Assembly (NCBI GenBank): GCA_035621215.1
Contig: CP141729.1
Location: 2,998,944-3,062,943, forward strand
Origin: Oscillospiraceae bacterium MB08-C2-2
GTDB taxonomy: Bacteria > Bacillota > Clostridia > Oscillospirales > Ruminococcaceae
Direction of reading: 5' to 3'
DNA length: 64,000 nt
Position numbers and translations under genes: made by a program. How positions within the stretch are numbered: position 1 is the stretch's first letter; every line of letters starts with the position of its first letter. The notes beneath the pieces were generated by a model. That model was not told the origin of the DNA. It saw only the letters and a program-made list of their open reading frames with translations, and made no database searches. This document shows, piece by piece, positions 35,421-45,021 of the stretch.

Positions 35421-36161
35421 ATGGATCGCAATATCTTCCAATGGATTGCTTTCCTGCTACAGGAATATGGATCATATTTTTGGGAGGGTACAATCATAAC
35501 GGTGGAGATAGCCGTCCTCGGCACGCTTCTCGGCTTTATGCTGGGCTATTTCATTGGAATTGTTCAATCCTCACCGGCACATCCTCAGGATAACTTTTTT
35601 TATAAAGCCCTTCGGTACATACCCAAGGTGATCTGTAATGCTTATATTCAACTGTTCCGGGGCACTCCCATGATGGTGCAGGCCATGGTGATCTATTATG
35701 GGCTGCGGCAAAACGGCTCAAATATATCTTCCTTTTCGGCGGCTATGCTGGTGGTGCTGCTGAACACAGGAGCCTATATGGCAGAATCGGTTCGTGGCGC
35801 CATTTTGGCTATTGACAGCGGCCAGTTCGAGGGCGGCAAAGCATTGGGCATGTCCCACTTCACCATTATGTTTTCGGTGGTTCTGCCGCAGGTGCTTCGC
35901 AATCTAATCCCCGAAATGGGCAACCAGTTTATCACCAATCTTAAAATGACCTCTGTGCTCAATGTTATTGGCATCAGCGAGCTTTATTTTGCAACCAAGA
36001 CTGCCGCCAATACCTACTACCGGTATTTTGAAGCCTTTTTAATTACAGGTGCCATTTATTTTGTGCTCTGCGCAATTTCGAGCGGCCTTCTCAAGCTGTT
36101 GGAAAAGAAAATGGCAGGCAAAAATCAGTATGAAATTGCCGCCGAATATCTTACGGAATAG
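35421..36161 (+). CDS. amino-acid ABC importer, permease
   Basis: A 246-residue HisM/GlnP-type permease with about five membrane helices. The coupling loop [25 protein letters not shown] is split here by its landmarks NTGAYMAES and [13 protein letters not shown], typical of polar amino-acid permeases. Only one permease gene is present, so it probably forms a homodimer. The ATPase gene follows after 11 bp. Confidence 0.92.
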   Translation: MDRNIFQWIAFLLQEYGSYFWEGTIITVEIAVLGTLLGFMLGYFIGIVQSSPAHPQDNFFYKALRYIPKVICNAYIQLFRGTPMMVQAMVIYYGLRQNGSNISSFSAAMLVVLLNTGAYMAESVRGAILAIDSGQFEGGKALGMSHFTIMFSVVLPQVLRNLIPEMGNQFITNLKMTSVLNVIGISELYFATKTAANTYYRYFEAFLITGAIYFVLCAISSGLLKLLEKKMAGKNQYEIAAEYLTE

Positions 36162-36172
36162 GAGGAGCGACT

Positions 36173-36907
36173 ATGCCTATTATCAATGTCAGCCATTTAA
36201 GCAAATCCTTTGGCAGCAATCAGGTGCTGCGGGATATCGATTTCAGCATAGAAAAGGGTGAGGTAGTCTGTATCATTGGCTCCTCGGGCTCGGGCAAATC
36301 CACTCTGCTGCGATGCATGAATCTGCTGGAGATGAAAACCAGCGGCACCATTGCTTTTAATGATGAGGAGATTGGCGGGTCCGCCCGTAAAATCAATAAA
36401 TACCGTGCACAGGTGGGGATGGTTTTTCAATCCTTTAATTTGTTCAACAATATGAACGTGCTTGAAAACTGTATGGCAGGCAGCCGAAAGGTTATGGGCC
36501 GAGGCAAGGAGGAATCCAAAAGTCTTGCCATTAAATATCTGAAAAAGGTGGGTATGGCCCCTTATATCAATGCAAAACCCTCACAGCTTTCCGGTGGGCA
36601 GAAGCAGCGTGTGGCCATAGCAAGGGCATTGACCATGGAGCCGGAGGTTCTTCTTTTTGATGAACCCACCAGCGCCCTTGACCCGGAGATGGTGGGCGAG
36701 GTGCTCAGTGTTATGAAGGAGCTTGCCGCAGAGGGGCTCACCATGATTATTGTAACCCATGAGATGGCTTTTGCCCGGGATGTATCGGATCGAACCATTT
36801 TTATGGATGGAGGCGTTATTGCCGAGAGCGGGCCACCGGCACAGCTGTTTAAAAACCCGGAGAATCCCAGAACAAGGGAATTTCTCACGCGATTCATGTC
36901 CAGTTGA
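36173..36907 (+). CDS. amino-acid ABC importer, ATP-binding protein (GlnQ type)
   Basis: A 244-residue ATPase: Walker [11 protein letters not shown]-loop VFQSFNLF, signature LSGGQKQRV and Walker [15 protein letters not shown]. It is the polar amino-acid (PAAT) class. AGGAGCG precedes the ATG. It energises the permease encoded immediately upstream. Confidence 0.93.
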   Translation: MPIINVSHLSKSFGSNQVLRDIDFSIEKGEVVCIIGSSGSGKSTLLRCMNLLEMKTSGTIAFNDEEIGGSARKINKYRAQVGMVFQSFNLFNNMNVLENCMAGSRKVMGRGKEESKSLAIKYLKKVGMAPYINAKPSQLSGGQKQRVAIARALTMEPEVLLFDEPTSALDPEMVGEVLSVMKELAAEGLTMIIVTHEMAFARDVSDRTIFMDGGVIAESGPPAQLFKNPENPRTREFLTRFMSS

Positions 36908-36969
36908 GTCAGCACCCCGAAACCGAGAAATTGCCCTTGTTAATATGAAATAATAGGAGATGCGTAGTT

Positions 36970-38184
36970 ATGAAATTAGCAGATACCGGCCTCACCGCTG
37001 CCCAGCTGAAAGAGAAAGCCCACAAGTATATCATGGAGCTTTGTGAGCGGTTTGATTTGATTGCCGAAACAGGCAAGGATATGTACCTGTACGATGAAAA
37101 CGGTACTCCATATCTGGATTTTTATGCGGGCATCGCTGTAAACAGCGCAGGCAATGCCAACAAAAAGGTGGTGGCTGCTGTTCAGGAACAGGTGGCCGAT
37201 CTGATTCATACCTTTAATTACCCCTATACCATTCCACAGATTATGCTGGCCGAAAAAATCTGCGAAACCATTGGCATGGATAAGATTTTCTTCGAAAATT
37301 CCGGTGCGGAATCCAACGAAGCCATGATCAAGCTGGCCCGAAAATACGGCACGGAAAAACTAGGCCCCCAGCGGTATGAGATTATTACAGCCGAAAAATC
37401 CTTTCATGGCCGCACCTTTGGCGCCATGAGTGCCACCGGCCAGCCCGACAGCTCCATTCAAATCGGCTTTGGCAGCATGACCCCTGGCTTTAAATACGCC
37501 CAGTTCAACAATTTGCAATCCTTTGCCGATGCCATTACTGAAAACACCGTTGCCATTATGGTGGAGCCGGTTCAGGGGGAAGGCGGTGTGGTACCTGCCA
37601 CCCACGAGTTTATGACCGGTCTGCGCAAGCTCTGCGATGAAAAAGGCCTTCTCCTTCTGCTGGATGAGGTGCAGACCGGCTGGTGCAGAACCGGAACGGT
37701 CATGGCCTTTATGGATTATGGTGTGAAACCGGATATAGTCTCCATGGCAAAGGCAATGGGTGGTGGCATGCCCATTGGTGCCATCTGTGCCAGCGAGGAG
37801 GTGGCCAAAAGCTTTACCTCCGGTTCTCACGGCACCACCTACGGCGGAAACCCGGTGGCCTGCGCGGCATCATTGGCTCAGATCAACGAGCTGCTGGATA
37901 GGGGCTTTGCCGAAAACGCCAAAGTTATGGGGGATTATTTCCGCTCGCTGCTGGAAACGCTGCCCCACGTGAAGGAAGTCCGTGGCAAAGGCCTGCTGGT
38001 GGGTGTGGAGTTTGAGGAACCCATTACAGCTCTGGATGTGAAGCATGGCTGCTTTGACCGCAAGCTTCTTGTCACCAACATTGGCACAAGCATTGTGCGT
38101 ATGGTGCCTCCTCTGATTCTCACCAAGGAAGATTGCGATCAGGCCTATGCTATTTTGAAAGAGACGGTGGAGAGCCTTTCCTAG
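36970..38184 (+). CDS. class III aminotransferase (acetylornithine/4-aminobutyrate type)
   Basis: A PLP-dependent aminotransferase of 404 residues. Landmarks are YLDFYAGIAVNSAGN, the cofactor-phosphate site ENSGAESNEAMIKLARK, SFHGRTFGAMSATGQ, LLLDEVQTGWCRTG with the PLP-binding Asp region, and the Schiff-base lysine in SMAKAMGGGMPIG. It transfers the terminal amino group of an omega-amino acid such as acetylornithine, ornithine or GABA to 2-oxoglutarate. No arginine biosynthesis genes are nearby, and the importer upstream favours a catabolic role. Substrate is uncertain. Confidence 0.88.
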   Translation: MKLADTGLTAAQLKEKAHKYIMELCERFDLIAETGKDMYLYDENGTPYLDFYAGIAVNSAGNANKKVVAAVQEQVADLIHTFNYPYTIPQIMLAEKICETIGMDKIFFENSGAESNEAMIKLARKYGTEKLGPQRYEIITAEKSFHGRTFGAMSATGQPDSSIQIGFGSMTPGFKYAQFNNLQSFADAITENTVAIMVEPVQGEGGVVPATHEFMTGLRKLCDEKGLLLLLDEVQTGWCRTGTVMAFMDYGVKPDIVSMAKAMGGGMPIGAICASEEVAKSFTSGSHGTTYGGNPVACAASLAQINELLDRGFAENAKVMGDYFRSLLETLPHVKEVRGKGLLVGVEFEEPITALDVKHGCFDRKLLVTNIGTSIVRMVPPLILTKEDCDQAYAILKETVESLS

Positions 38185-38221
38185 TTTTGAAAAATTGCTT
38201 ATGAGAAAGGGAGAAAGCCTC

Positions 38222-38854
38222 GTGGAAAATGTTGTAGTTACCCTTGCCAGAGGTTTTGGCAGCGGCGGCAAGGAGATCGCCTCCAAGCTGGCCCACCGGC
38301 TCGGAATAAGCTGCTATGAGAACCGTATCCTTACATTGGCATCTCAGCTCAGCGGGCTGGATGAGGAGCTTTTTTCTGAAGTCAACGAAAAAATCCGAGG
38401 CAAAAAGTTTGCAGGCTTGCTCAGGGGGCTTCCCCGGTCGGTAAAGCCCAACCCCATGGATGGGTTTATTTCGGATGACCGTCTTTTCGAGTTTCAAAGC
38501 CAGATTCTCCGCAATTTGGCCCAGTCCGAATCCTGTGTGATTGTGGGCAAGTGCGCCGACCATGTGCTCCGGGATTTCCCCAATGTAATCAGCGTCTACA
38601 TTGAGGCACCTCGTGCCTTCTGTCTGGAGCGGATTATGGACCGCATGGGTGTAAATGAAGAAACAGCCCATATTTCCATCACTAAAACCGATCAGTACCG
38701 GGCGGCCTACTATGCCCATTATACAGGCGGCAATTATTGGACCAACCCGGTAAACTACGATATGACACTCAACAGTGCCCGTGTTGGAATTGACAACTGT
38801 GTTACAGTCATCGAGGAGTATCTAAAAATACGGTTCCCGGATATTCAGTTCTAG
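38222..38854 (+). CDS. cytidylate kinase-like family protein
   Basis: A P-loop protein of 210 residues beginning with ENVVVTLARGFGSGGKEIA, the Walker A of the cytidylate-kinase-like family; LAHRLGISCYENRIL follows. Members are common in clostridia, distinct from true Cmk, and of unknown substrate. I choose the GTG at 38222, behind GGGAGA, because family members start just before the Walker A strand; a longer frame begins at 38195. It closes the operon before a terminator. Confidence 0.75.
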   Translation: MENVVVTLARGFGSGGKEIASKLAHRLGISCYENRILTLASQLSGLDEELFSEVNEKIRGKKFAGLLRGLPRSVKPNPMDGFISDDRLFEFQSQILRNLAQSESCVIVGKCADHVLRDFPNVISVYIEAPRAFCLERIMDRMGVNEETAHISITKTDQYRAAYYAHYTGGNYWTNPVNYDMTLNSARVGIDNCVTVIEEYLKIRFPDIQF

Positions 38855-38916
38855 ATCAGTATGCTTTCAGCCTGTGCCAAAAGCGGCAGTGGCATTTTAA
38901 AGAGAGATGGCTCCAT

Positions 38917-38956
38917 AAAAAAAGTCTTGCAGGCTATATACCTGCAAGACTTTTTT
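38917..38956. terminator. bidirectional terminator
   Basis: A-run, GTCTTGCAGG stem with complement, seven-base loop, T-run. It is shared by the plus-strand operon and the convergent yeiH gene. Confidence 0.88.
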
Positions 38957-38977
38957 GCGGAACATCGTTTCTGCTTC

Positions 38978-39997
38978 TTACACAAATGCCTGTATCAGCG
39001 CCTGTGCACCCAATGCAACAAAAACCACGGAAGTATCGATGCTCACACCCAACAGCATAGGCTTCCACCCGATGCCTTTGATCTCTTGAAAGCTGGTTTT
39101 AAGTCCAATGGCACTCAGCGCCATAACCATAAACAGCTTGGATAAGCGGGCAATAGCGGTAACGGCTGGCTGGGGAACCAAGCCTGTGCTTTTCAGGGCC
39201 ACCACCGCCAAGAAGGCCAAAATAAACCAAGGGAAAATGGAGCTTAGCTTTATTTTTTTGCCTGCACCGGCTCCTTCACCGGCCCGGGCCTTGCTTCTGG
39301 CGTGGATATAAGAGAATACCAGAACAACCGGCACAATAAACAGCGTTCTGGTCAGCTTGACAATAACCGCAAAGCTGCCCGCCGCCTCAGAAAATCCATA
39401 GCCTGCGGCTACAACAGAGGAAGTGTCGTTTACCGCTGTTCCAACCCAAAGGCCATAGCTGGTGTCACTCAGCCTAAGAAGATGCCCAATCCACGGAAAG
39501 GCAATAACCGTCAGCAGATCAAACAGAAAGGTTGCCGAAATGGCATAGGCGATATCCCGATCCTCAGCTTCAATAGCGGGCCCCAGCGTGGCAACGGCTG
39601 TGCCGCCGCAGATCGCTGTGCTGGCCGAAAGCAAGCTGGTCAACTTCCAGTTGACCTTAAACAAGCTCCCCAGCAGGTGGCCGCCGCCAAAAGCAGTGAG
39701 AAGAGTAAAGGTCATTAAAAGCAAAGCATATTTGCCCACAAACAGCACCTGCGAAAAGCTAAGCGTAATTCCCATCAGGATGATACCCAGACGCAGCACC
39801 TTCCCGGATGCAAGCTGAACACCGGCTGTTAGTGCGGGAATTTTTTTCAAAACGGGGTTTAGGAGCATTCCAAAAAGCAGGGCAAAAACGCTGGAGCCGA
39901 TCAAATCACCGGGAATCAGCCCGCTGATCAGCAGGGAGAAAATGCCAAGTGCCGCTGTAAAGCCCAGCCCGGGGATGAACTTCTTATATTGTACCAT
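38978..39997 (-). CDS. YeiH/UPF0324 family membrane protein (putative sulfate exporter family)
   Basis: A 339-residue membrane protein with about ten helices. SASTAICGGTAVATLGPAI and GTAVNDTSSVVAAG are the family's two conserved re-entrant motifs. The family is annotated as putative sulfate exporters; in enterobacteria yeiH lies beside a LysR gene, as here. The true substrate is unproven. It is divergent from the LysR gene across a 121-bp promoter region. Confidence 0.85.
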   Translation of the reverse strand: MVQYKKFIPGLGFTAALGIFSLLISGLIPGDLIGSSVFALLFGMLLNPVLKKIPALTAGVQLASGKVLRLGIILMGITLSFSQVLFVGKYALLLMTFTLLTAFGGGHLLGSLFKVNWKLTSLLSASTAICGGTAVATLGPAIEAEDRDIAYAISATFLFDLLTVIAFPWIGHLLRLSDTSYGLWVGTAVNDTSSVVAAGYGFSEAAGSFAVIVKLTRTLFIVPVVLVFSYIHARSKARAGEGAGAGKKIKLSSIFPWFILAFLAVVALKSTGLVPQPAVTAIARLSKLFMVMALSAIGLKTSFQEIKGIGWKPMLLGVSIDTSVVFVALGAQALIQAFV

Positions 39998-40118
39998 ATA
40001 AAACCAGATCCTTTTCGTCCATAAATTGAAAGTCTGGCTTGATTATAGTGGATCATGCTGATAAAATCAAATTATACATTCTTATTATTCTATTAGATAA
40101 ATTTATGGAGGCTTGGGA

Positions 40119-41015
40119 ATGCTGGATTATAGGCACGAAACCTTTTTGACCCTCTGCCGCATTCGGAGCTACACCAAAACGGCGCAGGCACTGCATTTAA
40201 CCCAGCCCGCCGTCACCCAGCATATTAAAGCGCTGGAGGCCCATTATGGACACAGCCTGTTTGTTTATGCCGACAAAACCCTTTCGTTGACCGAGCATGG
40301 GGAACAGCTTTATAAGTTTGCTTCCACTATGGCGGCAGACAGCGACTATATGACCGGGCTTTTGCGCAGAGAAAAGCTGGCCAATCATCCGCTCCGTTTT
40401 GGTGCAACCCTGAGCATTGGCGAGTATGTTATGGCACCCATACTGGAGCAGCTGATGCGAACCCAGCCCGGTACCCCCATTTCCATGCTGGTGGAAAACA
40501 CCCGGCATTTGCTGAAAAAACTCAACAGCGGCGAGATTCAGTTTGCCCTGTTGGAAGGCTTTTTTGACAAAGCGGCCTATCGCTCTGAGCTGTTTTCACT
40601 GGAACCGTTTATTGCCGTTTGCGCCAAGGATTCCCCACTGGCAAGCCGAACCCTGCGTTTTGAAGAAGCCGCGGGGAACAATCTGATTCTGCGGGAGAAG
40701 GGCTCGGGCACCCGTGAAATACTGGAGCATCTTTTACAGGAGCAAAATCTTTCCATCGCTAGCTTTGCCAGTGTAACCGAAATTGGCAACATGGCGGTGA
40801 TAAAAAAGCTGGTTGAGAGAGGGCAGGGAATCACCTTTTTATATCATGCGGCGGCTAAAAAGGAGCTGGAGCAGGGCCGCCTGCGGCAATTAACCATAGA
40901 GGGCCTCAATGCCCGCCGTGAATTCAACTTTGTTTTCTTAAAAAACAGCCTGCATACAGATGAGTTTTTAGAGCATTATCGCATGTTTAAAGCCATACGG
41001 GATCGGATGAGATGA
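40119..41015 (+). CDS. LysR-family regulator, divergent from yeiH
   Basis: A 298-residue regulator: N-terminal winged helix-turn-helix (TAQALHLTQPAVTQHIKALEAHYG) and a substrate-binding effector domain (from about 90). The ATG at 40119 has GGAGG at eight bases; the TTG two codons earlier is less likely. Divergent placement suggests that it controls the YeiH-family transporter gene from the shared promoter region, as in the yeiE-yeiH arrangement. Confidence 0.9.
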   Translation: MLDYRHETFLTLCRIRSYTKTAQALHLTQPAVTQHIKALEAHYGHSLFVYADKTLSLTEHGEQLYKFASTMAADSDYMTGLLRREKLANHPLRFGATLSIGEYVMAPILEQLMRTQPGTPISMLVENTRHLLKKLNSGEIQFALLEGFFDKAAYRSELFSLEPFIAVCAKDSPLASRTLRFEEAAGNNLILREKGSGTREILEHLLQEQNLSIASFASVTEIGNMAVIKKLVERGQGITFLYHAAAKKELEQGRLRQLTIEGLNARREFNFVFLKNSLHTDEFLEHYRMFKAIRDRMR

Positions 41016-41229
41016 ATGACATCCAGAGGAGATTATATCCCCACGCAGCCGTTGATTTTCAGCTGGGGCCTATTTGTTGTTTAATGCACAAGTGATTCTT
41101 CAGTTAATATGCAGTAGCTTTTGTTGTCTTTTCCGGGAAAAATAGAGCCTTTGTGGTATAGAATGAATTGTAATACACTGCCCGAGCTGCCCAAGGTTCA
41201 ACTGAGACTGTATTATGGGAGGAACAAAC

Positions 41230-42342
41230 ATGGCGAGCATCTCCTTAAAGGACATTTGCAAGATTTATTCTGGGAACGTAACCGCTGTAGATAACTTTAA
41301 CCTTGAAATTCAGGATAAGGAATTCATTATTTTAGTGGGGCCTTCGGGCTGTGGAAAATCCACGACCCTGCGTATGATTGCGGGCCTTGAAGAAATTTCT
41401 GGGGGAGAGCTTTATATCGGGGATAAACTTGTAAACGATGTGGCGCCCAAGGATCGTGACATCGCCATGGTATTCCAGAACTATGCGCTGTATCCCCATA
41501 TGACCGTGTTCAAGAACATGGCCTTTGGTCTCCAGCTGCGAAAAATCCCCAAGGCAGAGATCAAGCGCAAGGTGGAGGAGGCGGCCAAAATTCTGGATAT
41601 TGAGCATCTCCTTGAGAGAAAACCCAAGGCTCTTTCGGGTGGTCAGCGCCAGCGTGTGGCCCTTGGGCGGGCTATGGTGCGGGACCCGGCGGTGTTTTTG
41701 CTGGATGAGCCTCTTTCCAATCTGGATGCCAAGCTGCGAACGGCCATGCGCTCCGAGATTACCAAGCTCCACAAACGTTTGGGCACCACCTTTGTCTATG
41801 TCACACACGATCAAATTGAAGCTATGACCATGGGTGACCGCATTGTTGTGATGAAGGATGGCTTTATCCAACAGGTGGATACTCCCCAGAATCTTTACGA
41901 TGCTCCCTGCAACATGTTTGTGGCCGAGTTTATCGGTTCGCCTCAGATGAATTTTCTTCCGGTTACCATTCAAAGGCAAGAGAATGGCTTTGCCGCCCTG
42001 TTCGGCAGCATTGCTATATCCATACCCCCGGGCAAGGCCCCGGAGGAGGTCTTGGCTTCCTATGAGGGCAAAGAAGTTATGCTGGGTATCCGCCCGGAAA
42101 ATCTCCATGAAAAAGAGGGTCATGCAAACCTTTCCATAGCCAGCTCTTTGGAGGTTACCGTCGATCTGGCGGAGCTGATGGGCTCGGAAATATACCTTTA
42201 CACCAGCGCAGATGACTGCAAGCTGACTGCCAAGGTATCTTCCCACAGCAAGGCACGGAGCGGCGAGCAGATCAGACTTTCGGTGGACTGCACGAAAATC
42301 CACCTGTTTGATAAAGAAACGCAGGAAACCATTTGCAACTAG
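41230..42342 (+). CDS. orphan sugar ABC importer ATP-binding protein (MsmX/UgpC type)
   Basis: A 370-residue ATPase: Walker A GPSGCGKST, signature LSGGQRQRV, Walker B VFLLDEPLSNLDAKLR, and a C-terminal TOBE/OB domain (MNFLPVTIQ to the end). This is the carbohydrate (CUT1) class. No sugar permease or binding-protein genes are nearby. In Firmicutes a single MsmX-like ATPase often energises several sugar importers in trans, which I infer here. GGGAGGAAC precedes the ATG at 41230. It is monocistronic, with a terminator at 42412. Confidence 0.92.
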   Translation: MASISLKDICKIYSGNVTAVDNFNLEIQDKEFIILVGPSGCGKSTTLRMIAGLEEISGGELYIGDKLVNDVAPKDRDIAMVFQNYALYPHMTVFKNMAFGLQLRKIPKAEIKRKVEEAAKILDIEHLLERKPKALSGGQRQRVALGRAMVRDPAVFLLDEPLSNLDAKLRTAMRSEITKLHKRLGTTFVYVTHDQIEAMTMGDRIVVMKDGFIQQVDTPQNLYDAPCNMFVAEFIGSPQMNFLPVTIQRQENGFAALFGSIAISIPPGKAPEEVLASYEGKEVMLGIRPENLHEKEGHANLSIASSLEVTVDLAELMGSEIYLYTSADDCKLTAKVSSHSKARSGEQIRLSVDCTKIHLFDKETQETICN

Positions 42343-42411
42343 AAGCCACAAGACATCTTCTGGATTTCTTGCCCTACGGGGATATTCTGCACGCCCGAGA
42401 AACACACAAAG

Positions 42412-42442
42412 AATCCATTCGCTAGGCGGGTGGATTTTTTAT
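42412..42442 (+). terminator. terminator of the MsmX-type gene
   Basis: AATCCA/TGGATT outer stem with an inner CGC/GCG, followed by a T run. Confidence 0.7.
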
Positions 42443-42532
42443 TTTCGAAAATTTTCGTGTAGTCCGCAGGCCAGTGGTGGTGCTTGTTCACAAAACAAAG
42501 CGAACTTTTTTTGACGAAGTGCATAAAATGTT

Positions 42533-42561
42533 ATTGACAAATCACTGCAAGTAGAGTATAG
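42533..42561 (+). promoter_or_regulatory. strong SigA promoter of the small Cys-rich gene
   Basis: TTGACA, a 17-bp spacer and TATAGT, ending at about 42561. It lies about 60 bp upstream of the 38-codon gene. Confidence 0.8.
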
Positions 42562-42619
42562 TAATGCGTAAATAAAACATATAATTTATATAGGTTTAGT
42601 ATAAAAAGGAGAAAGAGCC

Positions 42620-42736
42620 ATGTTTATTCTAACAGTAAGCCTTGTTTGTGCATGTTGTATGGCGATGTGTTGTAGCATCGTTTCTATTGCTTTGCACAAA
42701 AGGCTTGCTGTTTTAAGGCGTTTCCGGTGTACATAA
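42620..42736 (+). CDS. 38-residue Cys-rich membrane peptide (possible type I toxin-like)
   Basis: Starts MFILTVSLVCACCMAMCC; the second half is a basic tail with HKR, RRFR and a final Cys-Thr. Six cysteines in 38 residues, one hydrophobic helix (2-25) and a cationic C-terminus. It has a strong promoter, an AAAGGAG ribosome site and its own terminator, so it is a complete transcription unit. The build resembles type I toxin peptides or small membrane regulators. I do not recognise a family, and no antisense promoter is convincing. Confidence 0.6.
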   Translation: MFILTVSLVCACCMAMCCSIVSIALHKRLAVLRRFRCT

Positions 42737-42753
42737 GTTGTTGTATACAGAAG

Positions 42754-42787
42754 AAGCGGCAGACAGTAACGTCTGCCGCTATTTTTA
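42754..42787 (+). terminator. terminator of the small Cys-rich gene
   Basis: A perfect 10-bp stem AGCGGCAGAC with its complement, a six-base loop and an ATTTTTAT tail. Confidence 0.85.
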
Positions 42788-42850
42788 TAGGTTGAAATCG
42801 ATAACCCCATATAACTGCTGTGCCTGCAAAAAATAGAAACGAGGTGTCAA

Positions 42851-43888
42851 ATGGTTAATTTAGTGATTATCGGCTGCGGAGATGTAACGGAAAAACGCCA
42901 CGGCCCGCTGGCTGCACGAAGCCAAAAGGTTAAGCTTAAAGGTTTTTATAACCGCTCTCCCCATAAAGCGGAAGCCTTTGCCCGGAAATATGGCGGTAAG
43001 GCCTATGCATCACTGATTCAGATATGGGAAGACGATGCAGTGGATGCGGTTCTGGTGGCCACACCGGAAGAATCCCATGCAGAAATTGCCGTTGCAGCGT
43101 TAAGGGCAGGTAAGCATGTATTATGTGAAAAGCCTTTGGCGGCCAGTGCAGAAGAGGCCTACCGAATGCTGGAGGCCGAAAAGGAATCGGGTAAAATCCT
43201 GACCATTGTCAACACGCAGCGGCTGTATCCCGCTCACCAATGGGTGAAGCATCAGCTGGATTCCGGCGAAGTGGGGCGTGTGGTTGCCTTTCACAGTGAA
43301 TACGCCACCGGTGGTTTGGAAGTCACGGCTTCCAAGGAGCAGCAAGAAGATTTTTACGATCGAAGCGGTTACACCAACGGGGTCTTGGCGCAGGTGGGGA
43401 ACCATCGAATTGATCTGCTCCACTATTTGCTGGGCGAGAAGTCAAGTGAGGTTTTGCTCAACGCCGGGTCACATGTAAAAACCCTTGCCAATGGGAGCCC
43501 CATTCCCTATGAGGATTATGCGGTACTTAATCTCCGCTACGACAGCGGTGTGCAGGGAACCATTGCAGTCAACTGGTTCCATTACGGGGAGCTGAGGCGG
43601 GAAAGCTGTATTTACGGAACAGAAGGAACACTGGTGACCTACGCCGGGGGTGCCGATGCGGTTCTTTACCGCAAGAATGGTGAAAAGCTGGCCTTCTCGG
43701 CCCCGGCGGCCTACAAGGAGCTGTATCCCGAGCCGCTTACCCCCATCATCGAGCTTTTTGCCGATTCCATAGCACAGGGGAAGAAACCCTTTGTGCTGTC
43801 TGAGGATGGATTGTATGCTCTGGCAGTTCAAGAAGCGGCCTACGCTTCTCTTGCCGCCGGAGGTTGGATAAAGGTTAAAACATTTTAA
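42851..43888 (+). CDS. Gfo/Idh/MocA-family oxidoreductase
   Basis: A 345-residue NAD(P)-dependent sugar or inositol oxidoreductase. The N-terminal Rossmann motif is VIIGCGDVTEKRHGP; ATPEESHAEIA and the catalytic-lysine motif HVLCEKPLAAS follow, then the family's C-terminal dimerisation domain with a GNHRIDLLHYLLG helix. The substrate is unknown. It heads an operon with a UroD-family protein and an amino-acid-type importer. GAGGTG precedes the ATG. Confidence 0.9.
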   Translation: MVNLVIIGCGDVTEKRHGPLAARSQKVKLKGFYNRSPHKAEAFARKYGGKAYASLIQIWEDDAVDAVLVATPEESHAEIAVAALRAGKHVLCEKPLAASAEEAYRMLEAEKESGKILTIVNTQRLYPAHQWVKHQLDSGEVGRVVAFHSEYATGGLEVTASKEQQEDFYDRSGYTNGVLAQVGNHRIDLLHYLLGEKSSEVLLNAGSHVKTLANGSPIPYEDYAVLNLRYDSGVQGTIAVNWFHYGELRRESCIYGTEGTLVTYAGGADAVLYRKNGEKLAFSAPAAYKELYPEPLTPIIELFADSIAQGKKPFVLSEDGLYALAVQEAAYASLAAGGWIKVKTF

Positions 43889-43901
43889 GGAGGAATTGAG
43901 A

Positions 43902-44963
43902 ATGACCAGTACAGAAAGAGTTAAGGCGACACTTGCCAACCAGCCGGTGGATCGTATTCCCATTTCAGGATGGAGGCATTTTCCTCTCGTTGATCAGCAC
44001 CCCGAAAAGTTCATTGAGAAAACCATTGAATACACCGACCGGAACGACTGGGATATTATCAAGCTGATGTCCCAAGGGCAGTTTTTCGCACAGGCTTATG
44101 GGGCCGAAATCCAGTTTTCCACCGATCCTTTGGAGTGGGGTGGAAAAGTAATCCGGTATGTTGTAGAGGCACCTGCGGATTTGGAGAAGCTCCAGCCTCT
44201 TCCGGCCTCCAACCCTATACTTGACCGAGAGGTTAAGCTTGCCAAAGGTGTTGTGGAGCATTACAAAGGCAGTAAGGTGATCATTGGCACAACCTTTACG
44301 CCTCTTTCGTGGCTCAAGCAGCTTTCACCGGGTAACCCGGCCATTGCGCACATACAGCCGGTTAAAGAAACCAGCCCCCTGCCTGATTTTATCCAAAACC
44401 ATAAAGAGGCCTTGCACAGAGCATTGCGGGCGATCAACCAGACCAACAAGAATTTTGTGGATGCCCAGATTGCCGCAGGCGTGGATGGCTTTTTCATCGC
44501 CGAGCAATTTGCTTCGGAGGATGATCTTTCCCGGGAGGCCTATGCGGAATTCGGAAAGCCCTATCTGGAAGAACTGCTGGCTTACATCAAGGGGCGGACT
44601 TGGTTTAACATGCTGCATATCCATGGTTCCCGCAAGCTGATCTTTGATGAGCTGGCAGGCGCGGATGTGCAGTCCATCAACTGGGAGGATCGGGACCCGG
44701 CAATAAAGGATGACCAGCAGAAAAGCCTTGGTGAAATTCGCAGTATAACCGACAAGGTGCTAGTGGGTGGAATCGAGAAAGCGCTGCCATTTAAGCTGGC
44801 GGGGCAAAGAGAGCAGCTCAAAGCACATTTAACCAGACGCTATCAGGCCCTTCAGGAAGAAACAGGCGGCAAGGGCGTTGTCTTTGCACCGGGCTGCGGC
44901 TTCGGGCTGGATGTGGATGAAAGCCTGTATTCCGTGGTTTTGGAGGTGGTTCAAGGTAAATAG
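43902..44963 (+). CDS. uroporphyrinogen decarboxylase (UROD)-family protein, probably a methyltransferase-like paralog
   Basis: A 353-residue protein beginning MTSTERVKATLANQPVDRIP, the usual N-terminus of the UROD superfamily, with the closing FAPGCGFGLDVDES. It is not a haem-pathway HemE: no haem genes are near and the HemE substrate motifs are absent. The superfamily also contains corrinoid methyltransferases with an H-x-C zinc site. Here the corresponding motif reads His-Ile-His-Gly. It shares an operon with the Gfo/Idh gene and an importer. The ATG at 43902 follows AAGGAGG. Confidence 0.8.
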   Translation: MTSTERVKATLANQPVDRIPISGWRHFPLVDQHPEKFIEKTIEYTDRNDWDIIKLMSQGQFFAQAYGAEIQFSTDPLEWGGKVIRYVVEAPADLEKLQPLPASNPILDREVKLAKGVVEHYKGSKVIIGTTFTPLSWLKQLSPGNPAIAHIQPVKETSPLPDFIQNHKEALHRALRAINQTNKNFVDAQIAAGVDGFFIAEQFASEDDLSREAYAEFGKPYLEELLAYIKGRTWFNMLHIHGSRKLIFDELAGADVQSINWEDRDPAIKDDQQKSLGEIRSITDKVLVGGIEKALPFKLAGQREQLKAHLTRRYQALQEETGGKGVVFAPGCGFGLDVDESLYSVVLEVVQGK

Positions 44964-45021
44964 CTTGAACAGGCCGCAGATCTTAAACCCATTTAAATTA
45001 TTACAAGAGGAGAAATTCCCA

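Noticed and set aside
41332-42405. 357-codon minus-strand frame opposite the MsmX-type ATPase gene
   Set aside because: Antisense to a gene with all ABC motifs; no start signal or domain of its own.
42620-42736. The Cys-rich peptide as a cysteine attenuator leader for the downstream operon
   Set aside because: Adjacent or nearby Cys codons and a following terminator fit, but no antiterminator pairing is evident and the downstream genes have no obvious cysteine role. I kept it as a stand-alone peptide.
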